NCBI RefSeq assembly: GCF_900112085.1
Contig: NZ_FOJY01000003.1
Location: forward strand, 124,001 to 188,000
Origin: Acetitomaculum ruminis DSM 5522
GTDB taxonomy: Bacteria; Bacillota; Clostridia; Lachnospirales; Lachnospiraceae
Length of the DNA: 64,000 nucleotides
Direction: 5' to 3'
The notes beneath the pieces were generated by a model. The model was not told the DNA's origin, did no database searches, and saw only the letters and a list, made by a program, of their open reading frames with translations. Shown here one piece after another: positions 37,310 through 46,500 of the stretch. Numbering within the stretch: the first letter of the stretch is position 1; the number at the start of each line of letters is the position of its first letter. Both the position numbers and the translations under genes were made by a program.

Positions 37310-38392
37310 TTATGCCCCTTTACATATTATAGGTGATATATTACATAATTCTTCATCACCAAAATCCACATCTCCTTCTTGATCTGATGTAACGTAAAGT
37401 ACATTAGCAAAAGGATGCTCCCCAAAGTTTTCAAGATAATATGCAAGTCCACTTTCATCATTATCTCGTTGTGATATGCTTAAAAGAGCGTTTAATGACT
37501 CTGCCAAAGAGTCTGAGTCAGCTACTCTTTCCTGTCTGTAGGAAAAACTTTCCTGGTCATACCATCCGATAAAATGGACAACTCCTTCTTCACTTAGCTG
37601 CAAGGAAGTGGCAACCAGTGTCTCCATCATATTATCCAAAACTTCCGCCTTTATTTTATGACCATTTAAAAGTGAGGTTTCATAAAACAAAAGCAAAGAG
37701 TTTTCTACCGGGAAACTAAGTTCTTTTACAAACAGTTCATCATATTTACCGGTAAGCTTCCAATGAATATTTTTAATGGGATCACCCTCAGCATACTCTC
37801 TTATATCAAAAACTTCTCCTGGGTCATCACCCTTTTGATAAGGGGAATAATCAACACTTTCAACATCATAGGTTCCTCTGTCAAATAAATCAGCTCTTCC
37901 CTCCACCAGGTTTGGAATAACACTGACTCTTTTTTTCATCTGACAGGTATTTTTAAATGCCACAAGCCCCAAAATATCCAATGTCTTTATATAATCTATG
38001 GATAATTCAATGTTTCCGCAATAAATACTGCTAAAATCCAGTACCACTTCTGTATTTGATTTAGAATTAATACTGACCATTAAAACCTTGCTGCTTTTTT
38101 GAGAAGTAAGGGCATTCTTAAAATCTAACTTAATCCAAGCCTTGCATACAGGAAGTATGGAAGAATTTTTAAAAGTAATTTTTCCCTTGCTTTTTGTATT
38201 TTTCTTTACATTTCCTTTAAATTCAAAGGCTGCGCTAAGGCTTTTTCTTACAAGATATGCTTGTACTATACCCAAAATTCCAACTAACACCGACACCAAC
38301 AAAAGATAAAATGCCAATGAATAGTCTGAAAATATATATATCAATATCAGTACCACAAGATAGATACCGTAACTTATCCTGTTTTTTAACAT
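37310..38392 (-). CDS. DUF58 protein
   Basis: A 360-residue protein with two N-terminal membrane helices (about 8-45), a beta-rich middle and the DUF58 signature IREYAEGDPIKNIHWKLTGK near 195-215, followed by a von-Willebrand-like fold. DUF58 proteins regularly occur with MoxR ATPases and transglutaminase-like membrane proteins and are thought to help assemble or activate envelope complexes; the exact role is not established. AAAGGTG precedes the ATG. The gene starts 11 bases after the moxR stop and ends two bases before the transglutaminase-like gene, which shows one operon. Confidence 0.92.
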   Translation of the reverse strand: MLKNRISYGIYLVVLILIYIFSDYSLAFYLLLVSVLVGILGIVQAYLVRKSLSAAFEFKGNVKKNTKSKGKITFKNSSILPVCKAWIKLDFKNALTSQKSSKVLMVSINSKSNTEVVLDFSSIYCGNIELSIDYIKTLDILGLVAFKNTCQMKKRVSVIPNLVEGRADLFDRGTYDVESVDYSPYQKGDDPGEVFDIREYAEGDPIKNIHWKLTGKYDELFVKELSFPVENSLLLFYETSLLNGHKIKAEVLDNMMETLVATSLQLSEEGVVHFIGWYDQESFSYRQERVADSDSLAESLNALLSISQRDNDESGLAYYLENFGEHPFANVLYVTSDQEGDVDFGDEELCNISPIICKGA

Positions 38393-38403
38393 AGCTTCAC
38401 CTT

Positions 38404-39333
38404 TTACACAATTGCCGGAACTTCTGTATTTTTAACAATATCACTCATAATTTCAATTGCACTTAATTCCGCCACCTTGGCCTTTGGATGAAGAATAACT
38501 CTGTGACTGGTAACATAAGGAAATACCTCCATTACATCCTCTGGTGTCACATAATCTCTTCCTTCCACATAAGCACAGGCTTTTGCCATATTATTTAAAG
38601 CATAGGCACCTCTTGGGCTTACTCCCAGTTTTACATATTCATTCACCCTGGTGTTTTCTACTAATTTTGTGATATATTCCAGGATTCCGTCCTTTACGGT
38701 AACGAATCTTACTTCATTTTGCATTACCTCCAGCTCATTTTTATCAACAACCTGTTTTACCAGTTCCAGAGGTTTTTCAGTCTGTCTGTCCCTTAAAATG
38801 CTTATCTGGCTTTCAAAATCCGGATATCCCATTTCCAGTCTTACCATAAATCTGTCCATCTGGGACTGTGGAAGCATTTGTGTTCCGGCAGAACCAAATG
38901 GGTTTTGGGTGGAAATAACTGTAAATGGTTTTGGTACTTCATAAGTATGACCGTCTACAGTTACATGGCCTTCCTCCATTACCTCCAAAAGAGCCGCCTG
39001 AGTTTTTGAAGAGGTACGGTTAATCTCGTCTGCCAACAACAAGTTAGTCATTACAACTCCCGGTTTATAAACAAACTCACCACTTTTTCTATCTAATACC
39101 GTAAAACCAACCACATCAGAAGGTATTACATCCGGTGTAAACTGAATTCTCTTATAATCCAATCCTAGACAACGGCTTATAGAAAGAGCCATAGTTGTCT
39201 TTCCCACTCCCGGTATATCCTCTAATAACACATGTCCTCCGGCAAGCATTGCCATAATAACTTTTTTTATAACCTGCTCTTTACCAATGACTACTTTTTT
39301 TATCTCATTAATAAGTTCATCCGTCTTTTGCAT
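38404..39333 (-). CDS. MoxR-family AAA+ ATPase
   Basis: A 309-residue AAA+ chaperone-like ATPase. Walker A is DIPGVGKTT (39-47) and Walker B is LLLADEINR (98-106). The MoxR-typical QTQAALLEVMEE-like segment (KTQAALLEVMEEG), sensor 1 (STQNP) and sensor 2 in the lid (VSPRGAYAL) are present. MoxR proteins act in the cytoplasm and help mature or activate partner complexes with VWA or DUF58 proteins. Here the partners are the DUF58 and transglutaminase-like proteins downstream. The ATG follows AAAGGA. Upstream is a 220-base gap packed with repeats, so expression may depend on read-through or on an unseen promoter. Confidence 0.95.
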   Translation of the reverse strand: MQKTDELINEIKKVVIGKEQVIKKVIMAMLAGGHVLLEDIPGVGKTTMALSISRCLGLDYKRIQFTPDVIPSDVVGFTVLDRKSGEFVYKPGVVMTNLLLADEINRTSSKTQAALLEVMEEGHVTVDGHTYEVPKPFTVISTQNPFGSAGTQMLPQSQMDRFMVRLEMGYPDFESQISILRDRQTEKPLELVKQVVDKNELEVMQNEVRFVTVKDGILEYITKLVENTRVNEYVKLGVSPRGAYALNNMAKACAYVEGRDYVTPEDVMEVFPYVTSHRVILHPKAKVAELSAIEIMSDIVKNTEVPAIV

Positions 39334-39406
39334 TTTTCTTTCTATCCTTTCTTAGTAAAACCAATGTAATAAATCTTAAATCACCCTGTTTTTTAAGCTT
39401 CTTTAG

Positions 39407-39566
39407 TAAAGCGGACATTCTTAAATCCGCTTCGCTACTTCCTCATGAACGCAGTGGCACTTTGTGCCACCTGTCAGAAGGGGCTTTAACCCCTTCTGAC
39501 ACTAGTAAGCTTATACCCCCGCTTAAAGCTTACGCTTTTGAAGCTGGGGATTGCTTACACTGCGTT
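39407..39566 (+). repeat. Palindromic intergenic repeat, copy 2, interrupted by two other palindromes
   Basis: The first part (39407-39472) matches the other copies up to GTGCCACCTG. Two inserted palindromes follow: GTCAGAAGGGG/CCCCTTCTGAC (39473-39501) and GTAAGC-AAT-CCCC.../...GGGG-TATAA-GCTTAC (39505-39556). The remaining arm (ACTGCGTTTAAAT) then resumes. The last codons of the toroid gene lie in this element. Confidence 0.8.
39505..39556 (-). repeat. GTAAGC/CCCC hairpin element, copy 2
   Basis: On the minus strand, GTAAGC...GCTTAC encloses CCCCAGCTT...AAGCGGGG, a nested hairpin. It is related to 33478-33514 but has both outer arms. Confidence 0.75.
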
Positions 39567-41087
39567 TAAATCGCTAATTCTTTTACTTCTTATTCTTACT
39601 GCCACGAAAGCTGCTATAGCAAGAAGTATTAAAATTCCAAGAATAATTATTATAAATTGTGTATTCGTGCCTTTAATATAAGAATCAGGAATATATCCCT
39701 CTGCCTTATGGTTTATTTCATAAGCTTTGGATAAATATTCAGAGTCATTTTTCACTCCATTTTTTTCCATTAAATCTGCCAACTTTTTATAATTATTCAC
39801 ATAGGAACGCTCTGATTCTTCTATTTCCTTATACTTATCAAAAGCATTTTTAATATCTTCTTTTGAGGAATCATCCTCTAATCCATCTATAAGACTTATT
39901 TCTTCTTTTATCTTTTCCTTTAAATCTTCGCTTTCTTCCTGTCTGAAATCGTAAAGTCTTCTGTAACCATTACAAAAACGATAATAGCTGTTTAAGGCAT
40001 AAACCGCCTGTCCCGTAGCAAGATAGTTGGATTCTCCCCCACTTCCAGACTGGTCTTCTTCCTTGTTTGCATGGGCAAATCCACCGTCTTTTTGTTGGTA
40101 TTTCATTAATGCATCTAAAACCGTACATTCATTTTTAATGAATCTTTCATCACTGTTTAAATCAATACCAAGGCTTGTGAGAGCCACTATAACCTGAGCG
40201 GCACTTTCTGAGGACTCACTGTCACCATATCCGTATCCTCCGTCTTCAAACTGTTTTTTTGAAAGAAACTCCAAAGCCTCATCTACAACCTGTCGTACGC
40301 TTTTTTTATATTCTTTTTGATCGTTATAATTTTTATAGCTGTATTCTTCTTCGCTATTATAATAAGGTGCCAATGCCTGACAAACCATGGCAGTAATATC
40401 AATATCTGATGAATCATTGATGGAAGAAAGCCCAAAGCCTCCATCACTTAAAACCTGTCTTGAAAGGATACTTGTTATAATACTTTCTCTGGTATCGGAA
40501 GCATCCTCAGGCACTTTAAAGCACATGGAATCTAAAGTAATAAGTCCCCAGCTATAGGCATTGGTTCCCTGGTTTCCCAGGGAAACTGTCTTAGACCTGT
40601 TATATACTCCGTCAGCTATTAAATTAATAGCATCACCCTTTTCATCTACTCCAAAGGATGTAGGATCTGACCCTAAAGACAAGGCTGTAAGGGAAATTGT
40701 ATGCCAGGCAGTAGCCTCGCTATCGGATAAAGTTCCATCTTTTTTATATTTTCCACTTACATAGGTCTTTAAGGTATCAATGTATTTTTCATAATTATCT
40801 GTTTCATATCCAAACCTTCCTGCTCCAAAACACAGCCAGTCAGTTAAGGAATCTGTCACAGACATAACAATATCATCATCAATTAATTTATTTTTATCAC
40901 CAATACTTGTTTTTTCGTACTCCAAAGCTTTTTTAGCAGCGGATAAAACATCTTCACTGCTATATTCCTTGTGATTTTTCTCATTTTCTGCCCCATAAAC
41001 ACTTAAGGAAGAAATATTTGAAGAAAGTACTGCAAGAAATAAAACAAGTGCCATAAATCTCTTCATTTTTTTATTTATTATTTGCAT
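39555..41087 (-). CDS. Membrane-anchored alpha/alpha-toroid protein (prenyltransferase/squalene-cyclase-like repeats)
   Basis: 510 residues: signal peptide (to about residue 33, SVYGAE), then an alpha/alpha-toroid with repeated helix-turn motifs (LSDGGFGLSS, FEDGGYGYGD, QKDGGFAHAN), and a helical segment. A C-terminal membrane helix (about 477-499) with a basic tail follows. The toroid fold occurs in squalene cyclases, prenyltransferases and the N-terminal lobe of transcobalamin. The catalytic DXDD motif of cyclases is not seen (only DIDIT and similar), so a binding role is more likely. It starts six bases after the stop of the DUF4430 gene, suggesting coupled partners. Its last codons (LNAV and stop) are supplied by a repeat element. 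The AAAAGGA site lies 13 bases from the ATG, rather far. Confidence 0.85.
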   Translation of the reverse strand: MQIINKKMKRFMALVLFLAVLSSNISSLSVYGAENEKNHKEYSSEDVLSAAKKALEYEKTSIGDKNKLIDDDIVMSVTDSLTDWLCFGAGRFGYETDNYEKYIDTLKTYVSGKYKKDGTLSDSEATAWHTISLTALSLGSDPTSFGVDEKGDAINLIADGVYNRSKTVSLGNQGTNAYSWGLITLDSMCFKVPEDASDTRESIITSILSRQVLSDGGFGLSSINDSSDIDITAMVCQALAPYYNSEEEYSYKNYNDQKEYKKSVRQVVDEALEFLSKKQFEDGGYGYGDSESSESAAQVIVALTSLGIDLNSDERFIKNECTVLDALMKYQQKDGGFAHANKEEDQSGSGGESNYLATGQAVYALNSYYRFCNGYRRLYDFRQEESEDLKEKIKEEISLIDGLEDDSSKEDIKNAFDKYKEIEESERSYVNNYKKLADLMEKNGVKNDSEYLSKAYEINHKAEGYIPDSYIKGTNTQFIIIILGILILLAIAAFVAVRIRSKRISDLNAV

Positions 41088-41093
41088 CTGCTT

Positions 41094-43448
41094 TTACCAT
41101 TCCTTTTCCCAGTTTGTCAGTCCGCCTTTTTGATTGCCTCCGTTAGCAGGGCTTGCTGCTCCTCCAATATCACATCCGTAATACAAGGTAAATCTCAACC
41201 TTACTATGCATCCGTTTTGAAGTTCTGCCGCACCCATGGAATAATTTGGGTAAAAGTAGGATTTTCCACCATCATAACTTATCTCATACATCCATCCTGA
41301 ACCAGAAGAAAAATCAAATTCAGAAAGTGAATATACAGGACTTGGATCCGGATGATAAATAGATGGGTCCGACTCATTTAATTCAAGCATTTTCGCTTCC
41401 AAATCTTTAGGAATATTCGGAGTTCCAAGAGGTGCCCCGTTTGTACCGCTTATTCCCTTTAAATAATAATTCGCTCCACCGGCATTATTGGCAATCGGTG
41501 AATAGCCGTTTTCCTGCAATAATTCATGTACCTTGGAAGCTACCGTATCCTCTTTATAATATTCTACATTCTCGGAAAAAATTAATCCCAAGCCTATAGT
41601 TGTAGCCTCAGCTTTTATGGTGGCTTTTCCAAGAGGTTTTTCCGCATCTGAAGGGGTGTAGTTTATGCTATATGAAAGAGAACTTGACCTATTTAAAGAA
41701 TCCGTTACTGTTATAGTAACTGTATTATATCCTTCATTTAGGTACAAATCATAACTCGCCTGATCTACATTTAACCACTTTCTTTGATAATTGCAGGATG
41801 ACTGTATGGTAACAGCATTTGTTATCCATTCTTCCTTACTATCCTTAGCAGTAACGATAAATGACAGATTCTCCTGCTGGGCCTGAATTGCACCATTTTC
41901 TACTGGCCTATCACTTAAGTTACAGTTAAGTGTCGGCGCCCCTTCTTCTGGCACATCGTTATTGCCTTCCACACGAGTAATTTTAAACTCCTTAGTTTCC
42001 GTAACTGAATCATAGTCATCGTTTTTTTCCAAAGTAGCTGTGCAGGTTATTGTATTCTCTCCCATAGCAAGTTCAGCTACATAGCTACTGGTTTTTTGAT
42101 TTTTATCCAGCTCAACAGTGCTTCCATCTGCTTTTTTTAAAGTCACTGTAAAGGAAGACACTGCTTGATCATTCCAGTTAGCACTTGCTTTAAAAGAATA
42201 CGTTGATTCGGTTACAGTTTTATCTTCTGTATTTTCAGTGTTCCAGTTGATTTGTCGTAGTTTATATGTTATCTCACAGTTTTTAGTTTCCCCTCCGGCT
42301 ATTAATAGTATATTCGTAGTATCGTTAGCATTGCCCAACTTTATCTTATAAGTATACCCATCAACCTTATTTCCGCTTCCTTCTAATAACTTTTTTGATT
42401 TACCTTCCACTACATAAGCTTTTGCTTTAATGGGTTTTTTATCTTTTGTGGCATGTATTGTAAATTCAAAATCCTTTTTATAAGAATCTCCACTATCTAA
42501 TCCCCATATTTTTATACCATTATTTTCAGGGTCATCACCACCACTATTAGTATCATCATATTCTTGATGATACTCTTGAGAATCTTCAAAGGTTTTCCCG
42601 TGCTTATCTTCATATTCGCAGACTACCTTTATAGTATTATCCCCTTTTTTTAAATCAACACTTCCACTAGACCTATCTTTAGCTTCCCACTTTTTGCCTT
42701 CGCCATCATTAGTGGTTACAGTAATTTTTTTAAGCTTAAATACTTTTGGATATAACTGTGTTATTGTGAAGTCAAATTTAGGATTATATATATTGCCTCC
42801 ATCGTTTATATCCGTTTTAAAATAATGTTCCGGTTTTTCATAGTTTACTGTATAAACCTTACTTTTTACATTAAAGGGTTTTGGGTCACTTCCGGTATAG
42901 TTACATATCACCTGTATGGTATTTTCACCTTTTTTCAAGGTAACTTTTCCCGTAAATGCGCTTTTCTTTCCACCATTTAAGACTACCATTACACTGTTTA
43001 GTTTCACATCTTCCCTTAACTGTGTAACCGTAAACTCATATTCATCCTCATAAACAATAGTTTTATCTTCTATACTTGTCGTAAAATATTCGTTATCATC
43101 TTTTCCTTCCCCTGCAGTCTTATTGTTGCTTTTTCCATTTCCTGCTGCTGTGGTTTGTTCACTATCTTTGCTGTCGTCTGCCCCTTTATCCTGGTCATCC
43201 TTCTTGTCATCTTCCTTTTCGTCGTCAGAATTTACGGAATCTTCATTATTTTCCGTCATGACCTCTGTCTTTCCTGAAAGCTTGACTAGATGAGAATCAT
43301 CGATACTTGCTATTGGATTATCAGGCACAGCAATACTGGAGTTTAATACTGCTCCGGCAAGAATCGTCACGCACAAGACACACGCCACAAAAGACAATAA
43401 GGCAGACCAAAGCTTTTTATGTTTTTTTATTAAATTCTTCCAATACAT
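41094..43448 (-). CDS. Signal-anchored Ig-like protein with C-terminal DUF4430 domain
   Basis: About 784 residues. A basic N-terminus and one hydrophobic helix (about 16-37) act as signal peptide or anchor. A very acidic low-complexity linker follows, then several repeated Ig/cadherin-like modules with the KKGENTIQVICNY / KKGDNTIKVVCEY motif. A C-terminal DUF4430 domain (about 640-770) shows GSGWMYEISYDGG and RLRFTLYYGCDIGG. The start is uncertain: ATG at 43448 (GGGGA nine bases upstream), ATG at 43457, or TTG at 43499 directly after GGGAGG. That last site is in the loop of a hairpin, so translation may be regulated. It is the immediate upstream neighbour of the toroid gene, pairing the two lobes of a transcobalamin-like architecture. 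Confidence 0.83.
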   Translation of the reverse strand: MYWKNLIKKHKKLWSALLSFVACVLCVTILAGAVLNSSIAVPDNPIASIDDSHLVKLSGKTEVMTENNEDSVNSDDEKEDDKKDDQDKGADDSKDSEQTTAAGNGKSNNKTAGEGKDDNEYFTTSIEDKTIVYEDEYEFTVTQLREDVKLNSVMVVLNGGKKSAFTGKVTLKKGENTIQVICNYTGSDPKPFNVKSKVYTVNYEKPEHYFKTDINDGGNIYNPKFDFTITQLYPKVFKLKKITVTTNDGEGKKWEAKDRSSGSVDLKKGDNTIKVVCEYEDKHGKTFEDSQEYHQEYDDTNSGGDDPENNGIKIWGLDSGDSYKKDFEFTIHATKDKKPIKAKAYVVEGKSKKLLEGSGNKVDGYTYKIKLGNANDTTNILLIAGGETKNCEITYKLRQINWNTENTEDKTVTESTYSFKASANWNDQAVSSFTVTLKKADGSTVELDKNQKTSSYVAELAMGENTITCTATLEKNDDYDSVTETKEFKITRVEGNNDVPEEGAPTLNCNLSDRPVENGAIQAQQENLSFIVTAKDSKEEWITNAVTIQSSCNYQRKWLNVDQASYDLYLNEGYNTVTITVTDSLNRSSSLSYSINYTPSDAEKPLGKATIKAEATTIGLGLIFSENVEYYKEDTVASKVHELLQENGYSPIANNAGGANYYLKGISGTNGAPLGTPNIPKDLEAKMLELNESDPSIYHPDPSPVYSLSEFDFSSGSGWMYEISYDGGKSYFYPNYSMGAAELQNGCIVRLRFTLYYGCDIGGAASPANGGNQKGGLTNWEKEW

Positions 43449-43490
43449 TAATATCATCCCCAAATGTATATTCTTTGTGTTTAAGGGCTC

Positions 43491-43523
43491 TTTTGGCAAA
43501 GAAGCCTCCCTGCCAAAAGAGCT
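43491..43523. terminator. Hairpin overlapping the start region of the DUF4430/Ig gene
   Basis: GCTCTTTTGGCA pairs with TGCCAAAAGAGC, eight bases after the stop of the preceding giant gene. T-runs follow on the plus strand only (TTTTGTTTTT). The loop carries GGGAGG, a possible ribosome binding site. It could partly terminate the upstream message or gate translation. Confidence 0.5.
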
Positions 43524-43530
43524 TTTGTTT

Positions 43531-46500
43531 TTATTTTAGTTTTATTTTCTTTACAAGGCTGTAAGCTGAGTAGATTTTTTTACCGGTAGAATCTTTTGTA
43601 TAGGCTCTAACCCTTACATATACCTGTTTTTCTTTAATCTTTGAAATTTTTGTTTTTATGGTCTTTGTGTCTATTTTTTTAATAATCTTTTTAAAGTTCT
43701 TATTAGCCGATACTTCTATCTCATAAGCCTTTGCATTTGTTACTTTATTTTTTAAATTGACAGCTATTACCTGTTTTTTGGCTTTTTTCGCCTCTTTTAT
43801 AACAGGTTTGGATGGTTTTTTAACCTTAATCCATTTTGCATAAAGAACATAATTCTTTTTGCTACCCTTTTTAATAACTGTAATTTTATGTTTTAATTTA
43901 GAATCCGTATACCATCCTGCAAAAGTATAATTTGCCAGACTAGGACTCTTAAGTTTTACGGTAGTGTTAGAGTCATAACTATCCGGATTTTTGGAATTGT
44001 TCTTTCCTCCTCCCATATAATAGGTTATTGAATATGGCTTAACCGTAACCTTACAGGTCTTTTTAAATTTGCCTACCTTTGCGGTAATAGTTGCACTTCC
44101 TGCCTTAAGAGCTTTTACAAGACCGTTTTGAACCACAACTACCTTTTTATTTGATGAAGTCCAGGTAACTGTTTTATCATCAGTTGTATCCTCCGGAAGA
44201 TATCCTATCTGTAACTGGTCTAATGTTCCCGGAACCATGGTAAGGGAGGTCTTGCTTATGCTGATGCCTGTCATATGTGAAGTTACATTTACAGAACACT
44301 CAACCTCCATACATCTTTTCTGGCTTCCAACCATAAATTCTACGCTGGCTACAATTACTGAACCTCCTAGGGCTTTAGCTGTTACAATAGCTTCATTGTT
44401 TTCTCCCGCCTCAACTGTAACTGCAGCACTGTTTGTAGATTTCCAGCTGATGGTGTATTCACTGGAGGTTTCTTCAGGTTCAGTTGAAAGTACAAGCTTC
44501 TTACTTCCTCCTACGCTTAATTCCATAACAGATTGTGATAACTTAACCTCTTTTATTACCAGTGCATAAAGAGCTTCATAGGTCTTTCTTGCATCAATAA
44601 TAATCTGTCTTTCTTCATCTGTAATAAAGGCTTTTTGTTCATCAGTTAAAGCTTCATACTTACTTTCTGCCAGGGTAATGGCATCGTAGCTGTCAAGGTC
44701 AACTTCTCTTATTGCCTCTATAAATACCCTTACATCATCAGCCTTGTCGCTGTTGAATTTCAAATTAGCATAATTCGTCTCTGCCAATGCCAATACTGAA
44801 AGGTTTGTAACCATTTTTCTTTGATTTGCATTCAGACGGTTATAAGCCTTTCTGGCTGTGGTTATTCTCTCATGAACTTCATCAGAAACTGTTACTTCTC
44901 CTATTTGAGAAATAAGATTTGTTACATTAGCAGCTACCTCAATATCAGTTTTTAATGTGGCAAGTTCTGCTTTTTTCATTACTAAATAGTAGTAATTTGA
45001 AAGAGAAGCCTTTTGTAAAAGAGTAAAGCCATTATAGGTTTTTTCCAGCTCATTAAGTTTTTCTTCTGACTCAAGAGTTATTTCTCCGATTCCTACAATA
45101 GCCATTTCAAACTCTGAAACTTTATCATAATCTTCTGCAGGCATATCTTTTTTTGCCAGGTCATTAAGTTTTGCCAGAGCATTATCTATCTTCTTTTTAG
45201 CAGCTGTAGTCTCTTTTCCGATTTGAGCATCAGCTTTTGCTTTTTCATCATCGCTTAATACATAGTAAAGACTTATGGCCTTGTTTATTTTTTCAACATT
45301 TTCTTCTGTTACTGTAATTGCTGAAACTGCCGGAATATTCTTTATAGCCTCTACAGTTTCACTTACCCTTGCATCACTTTCAATAAGTTTTACCATTTTT
45401 TCTTCTGCATCAGTAAGAATCTTTAAGTAATCATCATCAAGTAATGCCTGCTGCTCCTGAGTTAAGTTTGTGTAAGCTTCTCTGGCTGCTTTTATCTTTT
45501 CTTGATACTCCGGTGTATTTTCAATTTTTCTGATTCCATCAATCAGATTTTTAACTTCATCAACAGCTTCCTGGTTTACTTTAAGAGTATTATATTTTTC
45601 CTCTGCCAAAACCAGAGTTGAATAATTTTCAACTTCTTTTTGTTCTGCTTCACTAAGAGCATCATATGCCGTCCTTGCTTTTTCTATAGCTTTTTGTCTG
45701 CTTAAGGTAACATCTCCAATATTGTTTATCAGGGCTGTTACAATCTTAACAGGTGTAGCATTTTTCAAAACTTCTTTTAATTTCTTCTCAAGATTTATAA
45801 ATTTGTTTTTGATAATTTTTACAATCTGTTCTTTTTGAATATCAGCCAGGCTGTCATAAATCACTCTTGCCTGTTCTATATCCTCTCTGTAAACCAACAT
45901 TTCCTCATCTGTTGTCTGAGCTGCAACTTTCTTAGGGTTTATGAGCAAATAGAACTGGTTAAGTTCAGTCCAGTCAATATTCCACTTTGCAACATAGGTT
46001 CTGTCACCGTAGCTGCCTGACGGTATGCTTGTTACAATATTCTTTCTGGTGTCTCCTTCAAGATACCATCCGCCAAAGCTGCATCCTGCTTTTGAAATAA
46101 CATCTGCCGTAGGAAGAATTATCTCATCTGAAGCAGGTGTGTATACTGTAGGAAGCTCAAGGTCTTTTGCAAATTCTCCTCCATCAGTAACAAATGTTAT
46201 CTTGTACTCTGTAGTATCTGCCTTGATTGCATAAAGAGTGATATCCTTTTCAGGCATTGATAATACATCCCCCGGATAGTAGGTTTTTCCACTACCGTCC
46301 GCTTTGGTATTCCAACCTGCAAAGACACTTTTATCAACAATACAATCCCCCTTTGGAATAGTAACCTCCGCAAAAGCCGCATAACTGTTTCCAAGTCCCG
46401 CTGCCTTTGTGGCATCCATTACTCCATTGGCATCAAAGGTGATGGAATAATCCTGTGTAACATAATCTTTAACACTTCCCGAGGTCATATCGGACATATC

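Noticed and set aside
39555-41087. Terpene cyclase or prenyltransferase enzyme
   Set aside because: The toroid fold is present but no catalytic DXDD motif or metal site was seen, and the protein is exported.
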